From Amycolatopsis iheyensis (GTDB lineage Bacteria > Actinomycetota > Actinomycetes > Mycobacteriales > Pseudonocardiaceae): DNA of 64,000 nt. Position numbers and translations under genes: made by a program. Below the pieces are notes generated by a model. That model was not told the origin of the DNA, searched no databases, and worked only from the letters and a program-made list of their open reading frames with translations. Below, in pieces: positions 17,115-25,115 of the stretch (position 1 is the first letter of the stretch; each line of letters begins with the position of its first letter). The stretch spans positions 62,001 to 126,000 of the forward strand of contig NZ_JAMXQV010000013.1 of NCBI RefSeq assembly GCF_024703995.1, given 5' to 3'.

Positions 17115-18269
17115 ATGCACGTCGAACTGACCGCGGCGCAGAAGGACCTGCGTGCCGAACTGCGCGCGTACTTCGCCGGGCTGATCAGCCCCGAGGAGCG
17201 CCGGGCGATGCTGCGTGAGCGGCACGGGCCGGTGTTCCGCGAGATCGTCGCCCGGATGGGCCGCGACGGCCGGCTCGGCGTCGGCTGGCCGGAGGAGTAC
17301 GGCGGGCAGGGCTTCGGCGGGATCGAGCAGCACCTGTTCGTCGACGAGGCCGCGCGCGCCGACGTCCAGCTGCCGTCGGTGACGCTGCAGACGGTCGGGC
17401 CGACCCTGCAGCAGTTCGGCACCGACGAGCAGAAGGCGTTCTTCCTGCCCAAGATCCTGGCCGGCGAGATCCACTTCGCCATCGGCTACACCGAGCCGGA
17501 GGCGGGCACCGACCTCGCGGCGCTGCGGACCACGGCGGTGCGCGACGGCGACGAGTACGTCGTCAACGGCCAGAAGATCTTCACCACCGGCGGCCACGAC
17601 GCCGACTACATCTGGCTCGCCGTGCGGACCGCGCCGGACGCGCCACGCCACAAGGGCATCTCGATCCTCATCATGGACACGAGCGACCCCGGTTATTCGT
17701 GGACGCCGATCATCACCTGCGACGGCGCCCACCACGTCAACGCGACGTACTATTCGGACGTTCGCGTGCCGGTGAACCGCTTGGTGGGCAAGGAGAACGA
17801 GGGCTGGCGGCTGATCACCACGCAGCTCAACCACGAGCGCGTGATGCTCGGCCCGGCCGGGCGGATCGGCGGCCTGCACGACCGCGTGCGGGCCTGGGCC
17901 GCCGCCCACGACCTGCTCGACCACGCCGACGTGCGGGCCGTGCTCGCCGAGACGCTGGCCGTGACGCGGGTCAACGAGCTGCTGAACTGGCAGGTCGCGG
18001 TGTCCTCGGCGAGCGCGCCGGTGGCCGTCGCCGACGCGTCGGCGACCAAGGTGTTCAGCTCCGAGGTCATCCAGCGGATCGGCCGGCTCCTCGAAGAGCT
18101 CGTCGCCCGCCACGGCGACCTCGCCGATCCGGACACCGCCGAGCTGGCCGAATGGCTGGACGTCGCCGCCAAGCGGAACATCGTGCTGACGTTCGGCGGC
18201 GGAGTCAGTGAAATCCAACGGGAGCTGATCGCTTCGATCGGCCTGGGCCTGCCGAGGGTGCCGCGATGA
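17115..18269 (+). CDS. chsE2: Acyl-CoA dehydrogenase subunit ChsE2 (FadE29 type)
   Basis: The 384-residue protein has the full acyl-CoA dehydrogenase architecture: LGVGWPEEYGGQGF, IGYTEPEAGTDLAALRT, GQKIFTTGGHDADYIWL and HKGISILIMDT. It ends with FGGGVSEIQRELIA, the FAD/adenine-binding tail. It should be the partner subunit of ChsE1 in side-chain dehydrogenation of 3-oxo-4-pregnene-20-carboxyl-CoA-type substrates. The length matches FadE29. Its stop overlaps the next start as ATGA. Confidence 0.92.
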   Translation: MHVELTAAQKDLRAELRAYFAGLISPEERRAMLRERHGPVFREIVARMGRDGRLGVGWPEEYGGQGFGGIEQHLFVDEAARADVQLPSVTLQTVGPTLQQFGTDEQKAFFLPKILAGEIHFAIGYTEPEAGTDLAALRTTAVRDGDEYVVNGQKIFTTGGHDADYIWLAVRTAPDAPRHKGISILIMDTSDPGYSWTPIITCDGAHHVNATYYSDVRVPVNRLVGKENEGWRLITTQLNHERVMLGPAGRIGGLHDRVRAWAAAHDLLDHADVRAVLAETLAVTRVNELLNWQVAVSSASAPVAVADASATKVFSSEVIQRIGRLLEELVARHGDLADPDTAELAEWLDVAAKRNIVLTFGGGVSEIQRELIASIGLGLPRVPR

Positions 18270-19174
18270 CCATTGAGGAAACCGCCCGGGAGATCGCCGC
18301 ACGCGGCGAGTGCGCGCCACGCCTGGCGCGCGACCCGGTGAACCAGGCGATGGTGAACAACTGGGTCGAAGCGATCGGGGACACCAACCCCGTCTACACC
18401 GACCCGGAGTTCGCCGCCCGGAGCGTCCACAAGGGACTCGTCGCGCCGCCCGCGATGGCGCAGGTGTGGACGATGGGCGGCCTGAACGTGCCGCGTGGCA
18501 CCGACGACCCGCTCGGCCTGATGATGGAGCTGCTCGACGAGGCCGGGTTCACCTCCGTCGTCGCGACGAACTCCGAGCAGACCTACCACCGCTACCTGCG
18601 GCCCGGCGAGCAGGTCGAGGCGCGGACGGCCCTCGAAAGCGTGGTGGGGCCGAAGAAGACGGCACTCGGCGAAGGCTGGTTCGTCACCACGCGGATGACC
18701 TGGTACGTCGAGGACGAGCCCGTCGCGGAGATGATGTTCCGCGTCCTCAAGTTCCGCCCGCCCGCGCCGAAACCCCCGCCCGCGCCGGTGCTGCGCCCGG
18801 TGATCAGCCGCGACACGGAGTTCTTCTGGGACGGACTCCGCGAGGGGGAGCTGCGGATCCAGCGCTGGGGCGAGACCCTGCGGCACCCGCCCGGGCCGAT
18901 GCCGCCCGACGGCGACCTGGACACGAAGCCGGACTACGTGGTGGCGAGCGGCCGCGGGACCGTCTTCTCCTACGTCGTGCACCACCACCCGCCCGTGCCG
19001 GGCAAGGAAATGCCGTTCGTCGTGGCGCTGGTGGAGCTGGAAGAAGGGGTCCGCGTGCTGGCCGAACTGCTCGACGCCGCACCCGAAGAGGTCCACATCG
19101 GACTGCCGGTGGTCGCGGCGTTCGTCCGCGTCGACGACGACCTGACGCTGCCCGCGTGGAAGGTGGCCCGATGA
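18266..19174 (+). CDS. chsH2: Steroid enoyl-CoA hydratase subunit ChsH2 (MaoC-DUF35)
   Basis: The 302-residue protein joins an N-terminal MaoC-like hot-dog domain (about 1-165: WVEAIGDTNPVYTDPEFA, GLVAPPAMAQVW) to a C-terminal DUF35 domain with an OB-fold (about 185-302: YVVASGRGTVFSYVVHH). In M. tuberculosis ChsH1 and ChsH2 form the hydratase for the C22 steroid enoyl-CoA, and the DUF35 part docks the Ltp2 aldolase. The fusion and gene order are the same here. The ATG overlaps the chsE2 stop by 4 bp and the stop overlaps chsH1 by 4 bp. Confidence 0.92.
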   Translation: MTIEETAREIAARGECAPRLARDPVNQAMVNNWVEAIGDTNPVYTDPEFAARSVHKGLVAPPAMAQVWTMGGLNVPRGTDDPLGLMMELLDEAGFTSVVATNSEQTYHRYLRPGEQVEARTALESVVGPKKTALGEGWFVTTRMTWYVEDEPVAEMMFRVLKFRPPAPKPPPAPVLRPVISRDTEFFWDGLREGELRIQRWGETLRHPPGPMPPDGDLDTKPDYVVASGRGTVFSYVVHHHPPVPGKEMPFVVALVELEEGVRVLAELLDAAPEEVHIGLPVVAAFVRVDDDLTLPAWKVAR

Positions 19175-19557
19175 CCGTCGCCGAGGGAACCGAACTGCCG
19201 CCACTGACGATCGAGGCGACACCGACGTTCGTGGTCAGCACCGCGCTCGCCACCCGCGACTTCCAGGACGTGCACCACGACCGCGACTCGGCGGTGGCGC
19301 GCGGGTCGAAGGACATCTTCCTCAACATCCTCACCGACACCGGCCTGGTGCAGCGGTTCGTGTCGGCGTGGGCCGGGCCCGAGGCGCTGATCCGGTCGAT
19401 CAAGATCCGGCTCGGCGTGCCCTGCTACGCCTACGACACGCTGACGTTCACCGGCCGGGTCGTCTCCCGCGACGGCAACGACGTCGTCGTGTCGGTGTCC
19501 GGAGTGGACTCGCTCGGCGAGCACGTCGCCGGGACCGTGGAGGTGACGTTGCCGTGA
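19171..19557 (+). CDS. chsH1: Steroid enoyl-CoA hydratase subunit ChsH1 (MaoC)
   Basis: The 128-residue single hot-dog protein carries a hydratase dyad region in FQDVHHDRDSAVARGSKDIF; DVHHDRD replaces the usual D-x4-H arrangement. It is the catalytic-type partner of ChsH2 in hydration of the steroid side chain. The start is the ATG at 19171, which overlaps the chsH2 stop. Its own stop overlaps the ltp2 GTG start by 4 bp (GTGA). Identification rests on the igr operon context and domain type. Confidence 0.9.
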   Translation: MTVAEGTELPPLTIEATPTFVVSTALATRDFQDVHHDRDSAVARGSKDIFLNILTDTGLVQRFVSAWAGPEALIRSIKIRLGVPCYAYDTLTFTGRVVSRDGNDVVVSVSGVDSLGEHVAGTVEVTLP

Positions 19558-20729
19558 CGCTTTCGGGCCAGGCGGCCATCGCCGGGATCGGCGCGACGGA
19601 GTTCTCGAAGGACTCCGGACGCAGCGAACTGCGGCTGGCGGCCGAATGCATCTCCCACGCACTCGCCGACGCCGGGCTGAAACCGTCCGATGTGGACGGC
19701 CTGGTGTCGTTCACCATGGACGGCAACGCCGAGATCGCGGTCGCGCGGGAGCTGGGCATTCCGGAGCTGAAGTTCTTCAGCCGGATCCACTACGGCGGGG
19801 GCGCCGCGGCGGCGACCGTGCAGCAGGCCGCGATGGCCGTGGCGACCGGCGTCGCGGACGTCGTCGTCGCGTACCGGGCGTTCAACGAACGCTCCGGGAT
19901 GCGGTTCGGTCAGGTGTCCGCGGCCGCGGCCGGGCAGGTCAACTCCTCCGGCGTCGACAACGCGTTCCACTACCCGATGGGCATCGCGACCCCGGCGGCG
20001 ACGGTCGCCATGGTCGCGCAGCGCTACCTGCACGACTACGGCGCCACCAGCGAGGACTTCGGGCGGGTCGCGGTCATCGACCGCAAGCACGCGGCCACCA
20101 ACCCGAACGCGTGGTTCCACGGGCGGCCGATCACCCTGGAAGAGCACCAGTCGTCGCGGTGGGTGGCCGAGCCCCTGCACCTGCTCGACTGCTGCCAGGA
20201 GAGCGACGGCGGCGTGGCGCTGGTCGTGACCAGCGTCGAGCGGGCACGTGACCTCGCGAAGCCGCCGGCGGTGATCGCGGCGGCGGCGCAGGGGAGCGGG
20301 CCGGACCAGTACGTGATGACCAGCTACTACCGCGACGATCTGGCCGCGTTGCCGGAGATGGGGGTCGTCGGGCGGCAGCTGTGGGCGCAGTCCGGGCTGG
20401 CGCCGTCCGATGTGGACGTCGCGGTGCTGTACGACCACTTCACGCCGTATGTCCTGATGCAGCTGGAAGAGCTGGGCTTCTGCGGCCGCGGCGAGGCGAA
20501 GGACTTCATCGCCGACGGCGCGCTGGAGCTCGACGGGGTGTTGCCGCTCAACCCGCACGGCGGCCAGCTCGGCGAGGCGTACATCCACGGGATGAACGGC
20601 ATCGCGGAGGGTGTCCGGCAGCTGCGCGGCACGGCGGTCAACCAGGTCGCCGGCGCGACCCGGGTGCTGGTCACGGCCGGCACCGGGGTGCCGACGAGCG
20701 GGCTGGTCCTGACGGCTTCACCTCATTGA
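19554..20729 (+). CDS. ltp2: Thiolase-fold retro-aldolase Ltp2
   Basis: The 391-residue thiolase-superfamily protein begins GTG (MTLSGQAAIAGIGATEFSK). It lacks the classical thiolase cysteine context and has the sterol-carrier-protein-X thiolase style (YGGGAAAATVQQAAMAV, ALYDHFTPYV-like VAVLYDHFTPYVL, NPHGGQLGEAYIHGMNG). In mycobacteria Ltp2 with the ChsH2 DUF35 domain performs the retro-aldol cleavage that releases propionyl-CoA and androstenedione, the last side-chain step. It closes the operon. A short gap with no obvious terminator precedes the DUF5134 gene. Confidence 0.92.
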   Translation: MTLSGQAAIAGIGATEFSKDSGRSELRLAAECISHALADAGLKPSDVDGLVSFTMDGNAEIAVARELGIPELKFFSRIHYGGGAAAATVQQAAMAVATGVADVVVAYRAFNERSGMRFGQVSAAAAGQVNSSGVDNAFHYPMGIATPAATVAMVAQRYLHDYGATSEDFGRVAVIDRKHAATNPNAWFHGRPITLEEHQSSRWVAEPLHLLDCCQESDGGVALVVTSVERARDLAKPPAVIAAAAQGSGPDQYVMTSYYRDDLAALPEMGVVGRQLWAQSGLAPSDVDVAVLYDHFTPYVLMQLEELGFCGRGEAKDFIADGALELDGVLPLNPHGGQLGEAYIHGMNGIAEGVRQLRGTAVNQVAGATRVLVTAGTGVPTSGLVLTASPH

Positions 20730-20801
20730 CGGCTGGTGCGCGACCGGCGTGGGTGTCACGGTGGAGAGACCACCCACGACGGAGAGTGAGGCCGCCTCGC
20801 G

Positions 20802-21350
20802 ATGCTGGTGCAGTGGGCGCTGACCGCGGTGTTCGCGGCGCTGGCGCTGCCGTGCGTGCTGCGGCTGGTCCGGCTCGACTACGCCCGGCTGGGGCCGCGG
20901 GTCCGCCACGGCGACCTGGCGGAGTTACTGCTGGTCGTCGCGATGGTGGCGATGCTCTCCCCGGTGGGCGGCCCGATCCCGGCGGCGGGCTGGCAGGCGG
21001 TGCTGGTGCTGACGGCGGGCTGGTTCGCGGTGGCCTGGTGGCGCGGCGGCGCGGGCTGCGCCCACCACGCGCTGTCGGCGGTGGCGATGCTCTACATGGT
21101 GACGGCGATGCCCCACGCCGGGATGAGTCACGAACCGTGGCTGACGATGTCGGAGGCCCGCCTGGCGTTGCCGCTGGTGGCGGTGGCCGTGGCGGCGTAC
21201 TTCGTGCTGGACGCGGCGCGGGTGGGAGTGCTCGTGGTGCGGGGGCCGGCGGTGGCTGCCGGGACCGCGCCCGGGCAGGCTTCGCGGGCGGTGTGCCGCG
21301 CGGTGATGGGAGCCGGGATGGGGTACCTGCTGCTGGCGTCGGCTTTGTGA
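20802..21350 (+). CDS. DUF5134-type integral membrane protein
   Basis: The 182-residue protein has about five hydrophobic helices (for example WALTAVFAALALPCVLRLV and LVAVAVAAYFVLDAARVGVLVV). A conserved-looking histidine patch lies in GCAHHALSAVAMLYMVTAMPH. This composition fits the DUF5134 family of actinobacterial membrane proteins with unassigned function; histidines near helix ends suggest metal binding but this is inference. It follows ltp2 on the same strand after 72 bp. It converges with the riboflavin kinase-like gene 4 bp away. Confidence 0.75.
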   Translation: MLVQWALTAVFAALALPCVLRLVRLDYARLGPRVRHGDLAELLLVVAMVAMLSPVGGPIPAAGWQAVLVLTAGWFAVAWWRGGAGCAHHALSAVAMLYMVTAMPHAGMSHEPWLTMSEARLALPLVAVAVAAYFVLDAARVGVLVVRGPAVAAGTAPGQASRAVCRAVMGAGMGYLLLASAL

Positions 21351-21354
21351 CGGT

Positions 21355-21810
21355 TCAGCCGACGAGCCGGCGGACCTCGCCGGGTGCGCTTTCTTCGACG
21401 GCCGGCAGCGCCGCGGCCGGATGGGCCGCCGCCCACTGGGTCGCCGCCGCGATGTCGCTCTTCAACGCCGTGATCAGGTCCTCCGCCGACGCGTACGCCT
21501 CCTGGTCGCGCAGGTGGGAGCCGAGCCAGACCACCAGCGTCTCGTCGTACAGGTCGCCGGCGAAGTCCAGCAGGTGGGCCTCCAGCAGGCGGTAGCCGTC
21601 CGCACCGTAGTACGTCGGCCGGCGGCCGACCGAGATCGCCGCCGGGACGTGGGTGCCGTCGGCGCGGCGGACCCAGCCGGCCCACACCCCGTCGCCGACC
21701 GAGCCGGCCTGGTCGCGCAGGGCGATGTTCGCCGTCGGGAAGCCCAGCTCACGGCCCCGCTCGTCGCCGTGCTCCACCGCGCCGCGCACCACGAAGTATT
21801 CCGAAGTCAC
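21355..21810 (-). CDS. Stand-alone riboflavin kinase-domain protein
   Basis: The 151-residue protein is only the flavokinase half of a RibF-type enzyme. GRELGFPTANI carries the PTAN motif that binds ATP-Mg, and LLEAHLLDFAGDLYDETLVVWL contains the glutamate that acts on riboflavin. The N-terminal FAD synthetase domain found in bacterial RibF is absent. It probably phosphorylates riboflavin to FMN or binds flavin. It lies among flavin-using steroid genes, but no operator is seen in front of it. The start at 21810 is an ATG. Confidence 0.78.
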   Translation of the reverse strand: MTSEYFVVRGAVEHGDERGRELGFPTANIALRDQAGSVGDGVWAGWVRRADGTHVPAAISVGRRPTYYGADGYRLLEAHLLDFAGDLYDETLVVWLGSHLRDQEAYASAEDLITALKSDIAAATQWAAAHPAAALPAVEESAPGEVRRLVG

Positions 21811-21844
21811 CCCACCACGTTAGCGGGCCACAGCCGGGGCCTTC

Positions 21845-22693
21845 TCACGAAGTGGGCACCAGCACGGTGTCCGTCAGCACCGGGGCGTCGTCGCGCTCGA
21901 CGGCCGACGTCGTCACCAGCAACCGGTCGGCCTCGCGCCACACCCGGACGCGCAGCGTCTCGCCCGGGAACACCACCCCGGCGAACTTCGTCGCGAACGA
22001 CGCCACCCGTGCCGGGTCGCCGGCCAGGAACTCGTCGACCAGCACCCGCGCCACGATCCCGTACGTGCACAGCCCGTGCAGGATCGGCCGGTCGAACCCG
22101 GCCGCGCGGGCGAAGGCCGGGTCCGCGTGCAGCGGGTTCCGGTCGCCGCACAGCCGGTACAGCAACGCCTGCTGGGGCAACGTCGGCACGGCCAGGACGG
22201 CGTCGGGCGAGCGGGTCGGCCACTCGATCCGGTCCGACGGCCCCCGCGAGCCCCCGAAACCGCCCTCACCGCGGGCGAAGATGCTCGACCGGGCCGTCCA
22301 CAAAGGATCGCCGGCCGACGACGTGACCGTGACCTCCTGGACGACCACCGCCGCCTTGCCCTTGTCGAAGACGTCCGCGATCCGCGACCGCGCCACCGCC
22401 TTGCCCGACGTCGGAATCGGCCGGTGCAGGGTGATCTCCTGCTTGCCGTGCAGCACCTTCGCCAGGTCGATCTCGACGCCGGGGAACGACACCGCCGGCG
22501 GGTCGAACACACGCAGGTTGGCCGCGACCGTCGCGAACGTCGGCAACACCACGAGGTCCTGCTCGTAGGTGTAGCGCAGCTCGTCCGGGCCCGCGCCCAG
22601 CGCCAGGTGGTAGAGCAGCACGTCCGACGACGTCCAGGCGAAGTTCACCTCGCCGATCTCGGCGCCGATGGCGACCGCGGGATCGATGGGCAC
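21845..22693 (-). CDS. Double hot-dog MaoC enoyl-CoA hydratase, ChsH3/Hsd4B-like
   Basis: The 282-residue protein is a two-domain hot-dog hydratase of the Hsd4B type. The N-terminal half holds LPTFATVAANL and LHGKQEITLHRPIPTSG. The C-terminal half holds the catalytic RLCGDRNPLHADPAFARAAGFDRPILHGLC region with the D-x4-H pair. It should hydrate long-chain or steroid side-chain 2-enoyl-CoA esters to the (R)-3-hydroxy form. In M. tuberculosis the related Rv3538 lies next to kstD. Here it is the last gene of the kstD-kshA-kshB unit, 10 bp after kshB. The start is GTG preceded by GGAG. Confidence 0.87.
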   Translation of the reverse strand: MPIDPAVAIGAEIGEVNFAWTSSDVLLYHLALGAGPDELRYTYEQDLVVLPTFATVAANLRVFDPPAVSFPGVEIDLAKVLHGKQEITLHRPIPTSGKAVARSRIADVFDKGKAAVVVQEVTVTSSAGDPLWTARSSIFARGEGGFGGSRGPSDRIEWPTRSPDAVLAVPTLPQQALLYRLCGDRNPLHADPAFARAAGFDRPILHGLCTYGIVARVLVDEFLAGDPARVASFATKFAGVVFPGETLRVRVWREADRLLVTTSAVERDDAPVLTDTVLVPTS

Positions 22694-22703
22694 GCGGGGA
22701 CTC

Positions 22704-23732
22704 CTATTCGTAGCTGATCGAGACGTCGTCGGTGACCGGCAGCGACTGGCAGGCCAGCACGATGCCGTCCGCGATGTCCTCGGCGTCCAGGACCTCGTTG
22801 TGCAGCATCTTCACCTCACCGGAGACGATCCGGCACGCGCACGCACTGCACTGTCCCTCGCGGCACGAGTACGGCGCGTCCAGGCCCGCGTCCAGCAGGT
22901 GGTCCAGCAGCTTGCGCTGCCGCGGCCAAGCCATCTCCCGCGTCTCGCCGTCGAGGGTCACGGTCAGCGACGCGGGCGCTTCGTCCGAAGGCTCCTCCTC
23001 GACGACCGTGGCTTCGAACGGGTTCCCGGTCAGCGACGTGAACTTCTCGACGTGCACCCGGTCCCGCGGCACCCCGAGCTGCCCGAGCGCCTCCCGCGCG
23101 GCCGCCATGAACGGCGCCGGCCCGCACAGGAACGCCTCGTGCGACGTGTACGCCGAAGCCAGCCCCCGCAACTGCGAGACGTCGGGGAGCCCTTGGACGC
23201 TCTCCAGCCAGTGCACGACGACCAGCCGGTCGCCGTACCGCTTCGCCAGCGAAGCCAGCTCGCCCGCGAAGATCACCGAACTCTCGTCGCGGTTCGCGTA
23301 GACGAGCACGACCCGGCCGGAGCCGGTTTCGAGGGCCGTCTTGAGGATCGCCATCACCGGCGTGATGCCGCTGCCGCCGGCGAACAACAGGAAGTCCTCG
23401 TCGACCGACGTCGGGCAGAACACCCCGGCCGGCGCCAGCACGTCGATCGCCATGCCCGGCTTCAGCGACGCGCAGACCCAGCTCGACCCGTACCCGCCGT
23501 CGGTGCGCTTGACCGTCACCTGCACGCGGTTCTCGTGCGGCGCGCTCGAGAGCGAGTAGCACCGCGCCACCGAACCGGTCTGCTCGCTGGGGATCCGCAA
23601 AGTCAGGAACTGGCCTGCCGTGTAGGAAAACGCGTCGGAATGCTCGGGCGGGATCTCGAAGACCACCGACCGCGCGTCCGGCGTCTCGACGACGACGTCG
23701 GCGACCGTCAGCGTGTAGACCCGCTCACCCAT
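22704..23732 (-). CDS. kshB: 3-ketosteroid 9alpha-hydroxylase reductase KshB
   Basis: The 342-residue protein has the modular electron-transfer layout. An FAD domain (ARCYSLSSAPHENRV, FSYTAGQFLTLRIP) is followed by an NAD domain (FAGGSGITPVMAILK, FLCGPAPFMAAAREAL) and a C-terminal plant-type [2Fe-2S] domain (CREGQCSACACRIVSG, then the fourth Cys in VLACQSLPV). It passes electrons from NADH to KshA for 9alpha-hydroxylation of androstadienedione, which opens ring B. Its start overlaps the end of a ferredoxin-like gene by 8 bp, and kshA is just upstream. Identification is strong. Confidence 0.94.
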   Translation of the reverse strand: MGERVYTLTVADVVVETPDARSVVFEIPPEHSDAFSYTAGQFLTLRIPSEQTGSVARCYSLSSAPHENRVQVTVKRTDGGYGSSWVCASLKPGMAIDVLAPAGVFCPTSVDEDFLLFAGGSGITPVMAILKTALETGSGRVVLVYANRDESSVIFAGELASLAKRYGDRLVVVHWLESVQGLPDVSQLRGLASAYTSHEAFLCGPAPFMAAAREALGQLGVPRDRVHVEKFTSLTGNPFEATVVEEEPSDEAPASLTVTLDGETREMAWPRQRKLLDHLLDAGLDAPYSCREGQCSACACRIVSGEVKMLHNEVLDAEDIADGIVLACQSLPVTDDVSISYE

Positions 23733-23982
23733 CGGCCACCGCCAGCTCGCCGTCGCGCACCGCGTCGCCGATGCTGTCCGCCAGCTTCGGGCACGTGTCG
23801 AGCAGCGCCGACGGGCCGTCCGCGTCCGCGAACACCGGGCAGCTGTCGGCGGGCCGGGACGTCCACTGGATGCTCGTGTGCTGGATGCTGTTCTTCTTCA
23901 CCAGCACGCACGTCCCGCAGGCGCGGCACTCGTGCGGCCGCAGCCCGCCCGACAGGAACTCCGTCTGCTCGGCGGTCGTCAC
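23725..23982 (-). CDS. Small ferredoxin-like protein between kshA and kshB
   Basis: The 85-residue product has Cys19, Cys22 and Cys25 in CRACGTC, plus Cys48 and Cys64 in DTCPKLAD. This C-x2-C-x2-C ... C-P spacing resembles half of a bacterial [4Fe-4S] ferredoxin. I chose GTG 23982 because it overlaps the kshA stop as GTGA; its stop overlaps kshB by 8 bp. It is therefore translated with both hydroxylase subunits. It could carry electrons to KshA or bind metal for assembly, but this is inference. I do not recognise a named family. Confidence 0.75.
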   Translation of the reverse strand: MTTAEQTEFLSGGLRPHECRACGTCVLVKKNSIQHTSIQWTSRPADSCPVFADADGPSALLDTCPKLADSIGDAVRDGELAVADG

Positions 23983-25115
23983 ACTTCCGCCTCGGTCTTC
24001 TGGCGGGCCAGGTTCTCCGCCACCTCCGCCGCCCACGCCTCATTCGCCTTCGAAGTGTCCACTTCGAACTCGAAGCGGCGCGTCATGTCCTCGGTGACGT
24101 CCGCGGCGTCGACGTAGAACTGCTGGTACCAGCGGCGAAGCTGGTAGACCGGACCGTCCTCTTCGCACAGCAGCGGGTTGTCGATCTGCGTCTTGTGCTT
24201 CCAGATCTCGACGTCCTGCAGGAACCCGGCGCCGATGCCCTTGGCCAGCTTCGCCGCGATCTTGTCGGCGTGCTCGTCGGTCAGGCCGTGCTGCTTCTTG
24301 ACCTTCATCCCGTACTGCAGCACGAACGACGTCGGTGTCACCGGGTAGTGGCAGTTGATGAGCACGCTCTCGATCTCGTAGCCCTGGAACGAGTTCACCA
24401 GCTTGTTGATCATGTAGGACGGGCCGAAGTACGACGCCTCCGACCGCAGCAGGTTGTCCTCGCCGCCGTAGTTGGACGCCATGCCCATGTCCGGGCGGCC
24501 CTTGGTGTTGAGGTACTGGGTGGCGATGTGGCCTTCGAAGACGTTCTTGAAGTACGTCGGGTACGCGTAGTGGATGTAGAAGAAGTGCGCCATGTCGACG
24601 ACGTTGTCGATGATCTCGCGGCAGTTCGAGCCGTCAATGAAGATCGAGTCCCAGGTCCAGTTGCTCCACTCGGGACTGTCGGCGGCCTCGATCCGGGGGA
24701 TGGCCAGCTCTTCCGGCGGCGGGTTGCCCTCCGGGTCGTGCCAGACCATCAGCTGGCCGTTCTGCTCCGACGCCGTCCACGACCGCGTCCGCGCACGCAG
24801 CGGAACCCGCTTGGCGTAGGGGATCGAGACGCACTTGCCCTTGCCGTTCCAGCGCCAGTCGTGGAACGGGCACGCGACTTCGTCACCCTTGACGCTGCCC
24901 TGGGTGAGATCGCCACCCATGTGCCGGCAGTAGCCGTCGAGGACGTTCAACGCTCCGTGCGAGTCGGCGAACACCACCAGCTTGGTGCCGAACGCCGTGA
25001 CGGCGTGCGGCTTCCCGTCGCGGAAGTTCTCGGCCAGGCCGAGGCAGTGCCAGCCCCGCGCGAACCGGGTCGGCGGCTCACCGGCGTAGATCGTGCGTAC
25101 GGACTCCTGCGTCAT
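23979..25115 (-). CDS. kshA: 3-ketosteroid 9alpha-hydroxylase oxygenase KshA
   Basis: The 378-residue Rieske oxygenase has the cluster ligands Cys63/His65 in CRHMGGD and Cys82/His85 in CPFHDW. The mononuclear iron motif is N-x2-D-x2-H-x4-H at 171-182 (NVVDMAHFFYIH), and FLQDVEIW probably supplies the aspartate ligand. It hydroxylates C9 of 1,4-androstadiene-3,17-dione; the product then breaks into a 9,10-seco steroid. The ATG at 25115 overlaps the kstD stop as ATGA, so kstD, kshA, the small ferredoxin-like gene and kshB are translationally linked. Confidence 0.95.
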   Translation of the reverse strand: MTQESVRTIYAGEPPTRFARGWHCLGLAENFRDGKPHAVTAFGTKLVVFADSHGALNVLDGYCRHMGGDLTQGSVKGDEVACPFHDWRWNGKGKCVSIPYAKRVPLRARTRSWTASEQNGQLMVWHDPEGNPPPEELAIPRIEAADSPEWSNWTWDSIFIDGSNCREIIDNVVDMAHFFYIHYAYPTYFKNVFEGHIATQYLNTKGRPDMGMASNYGGEDNLLRSEASYFGPSYMINKLVNSFQGYEIESVLINCHYPVTPTSFVLQYGMKVKKQHGLTDEHADKIAAKLAKGIGAGFLQDVEIWKHKTQIDNPLLCEEDGPVYQLRRWYQQFYVDAADVTEDMTRRFEFEVDTSKANEAWAAEVAENLARQKTEAEV

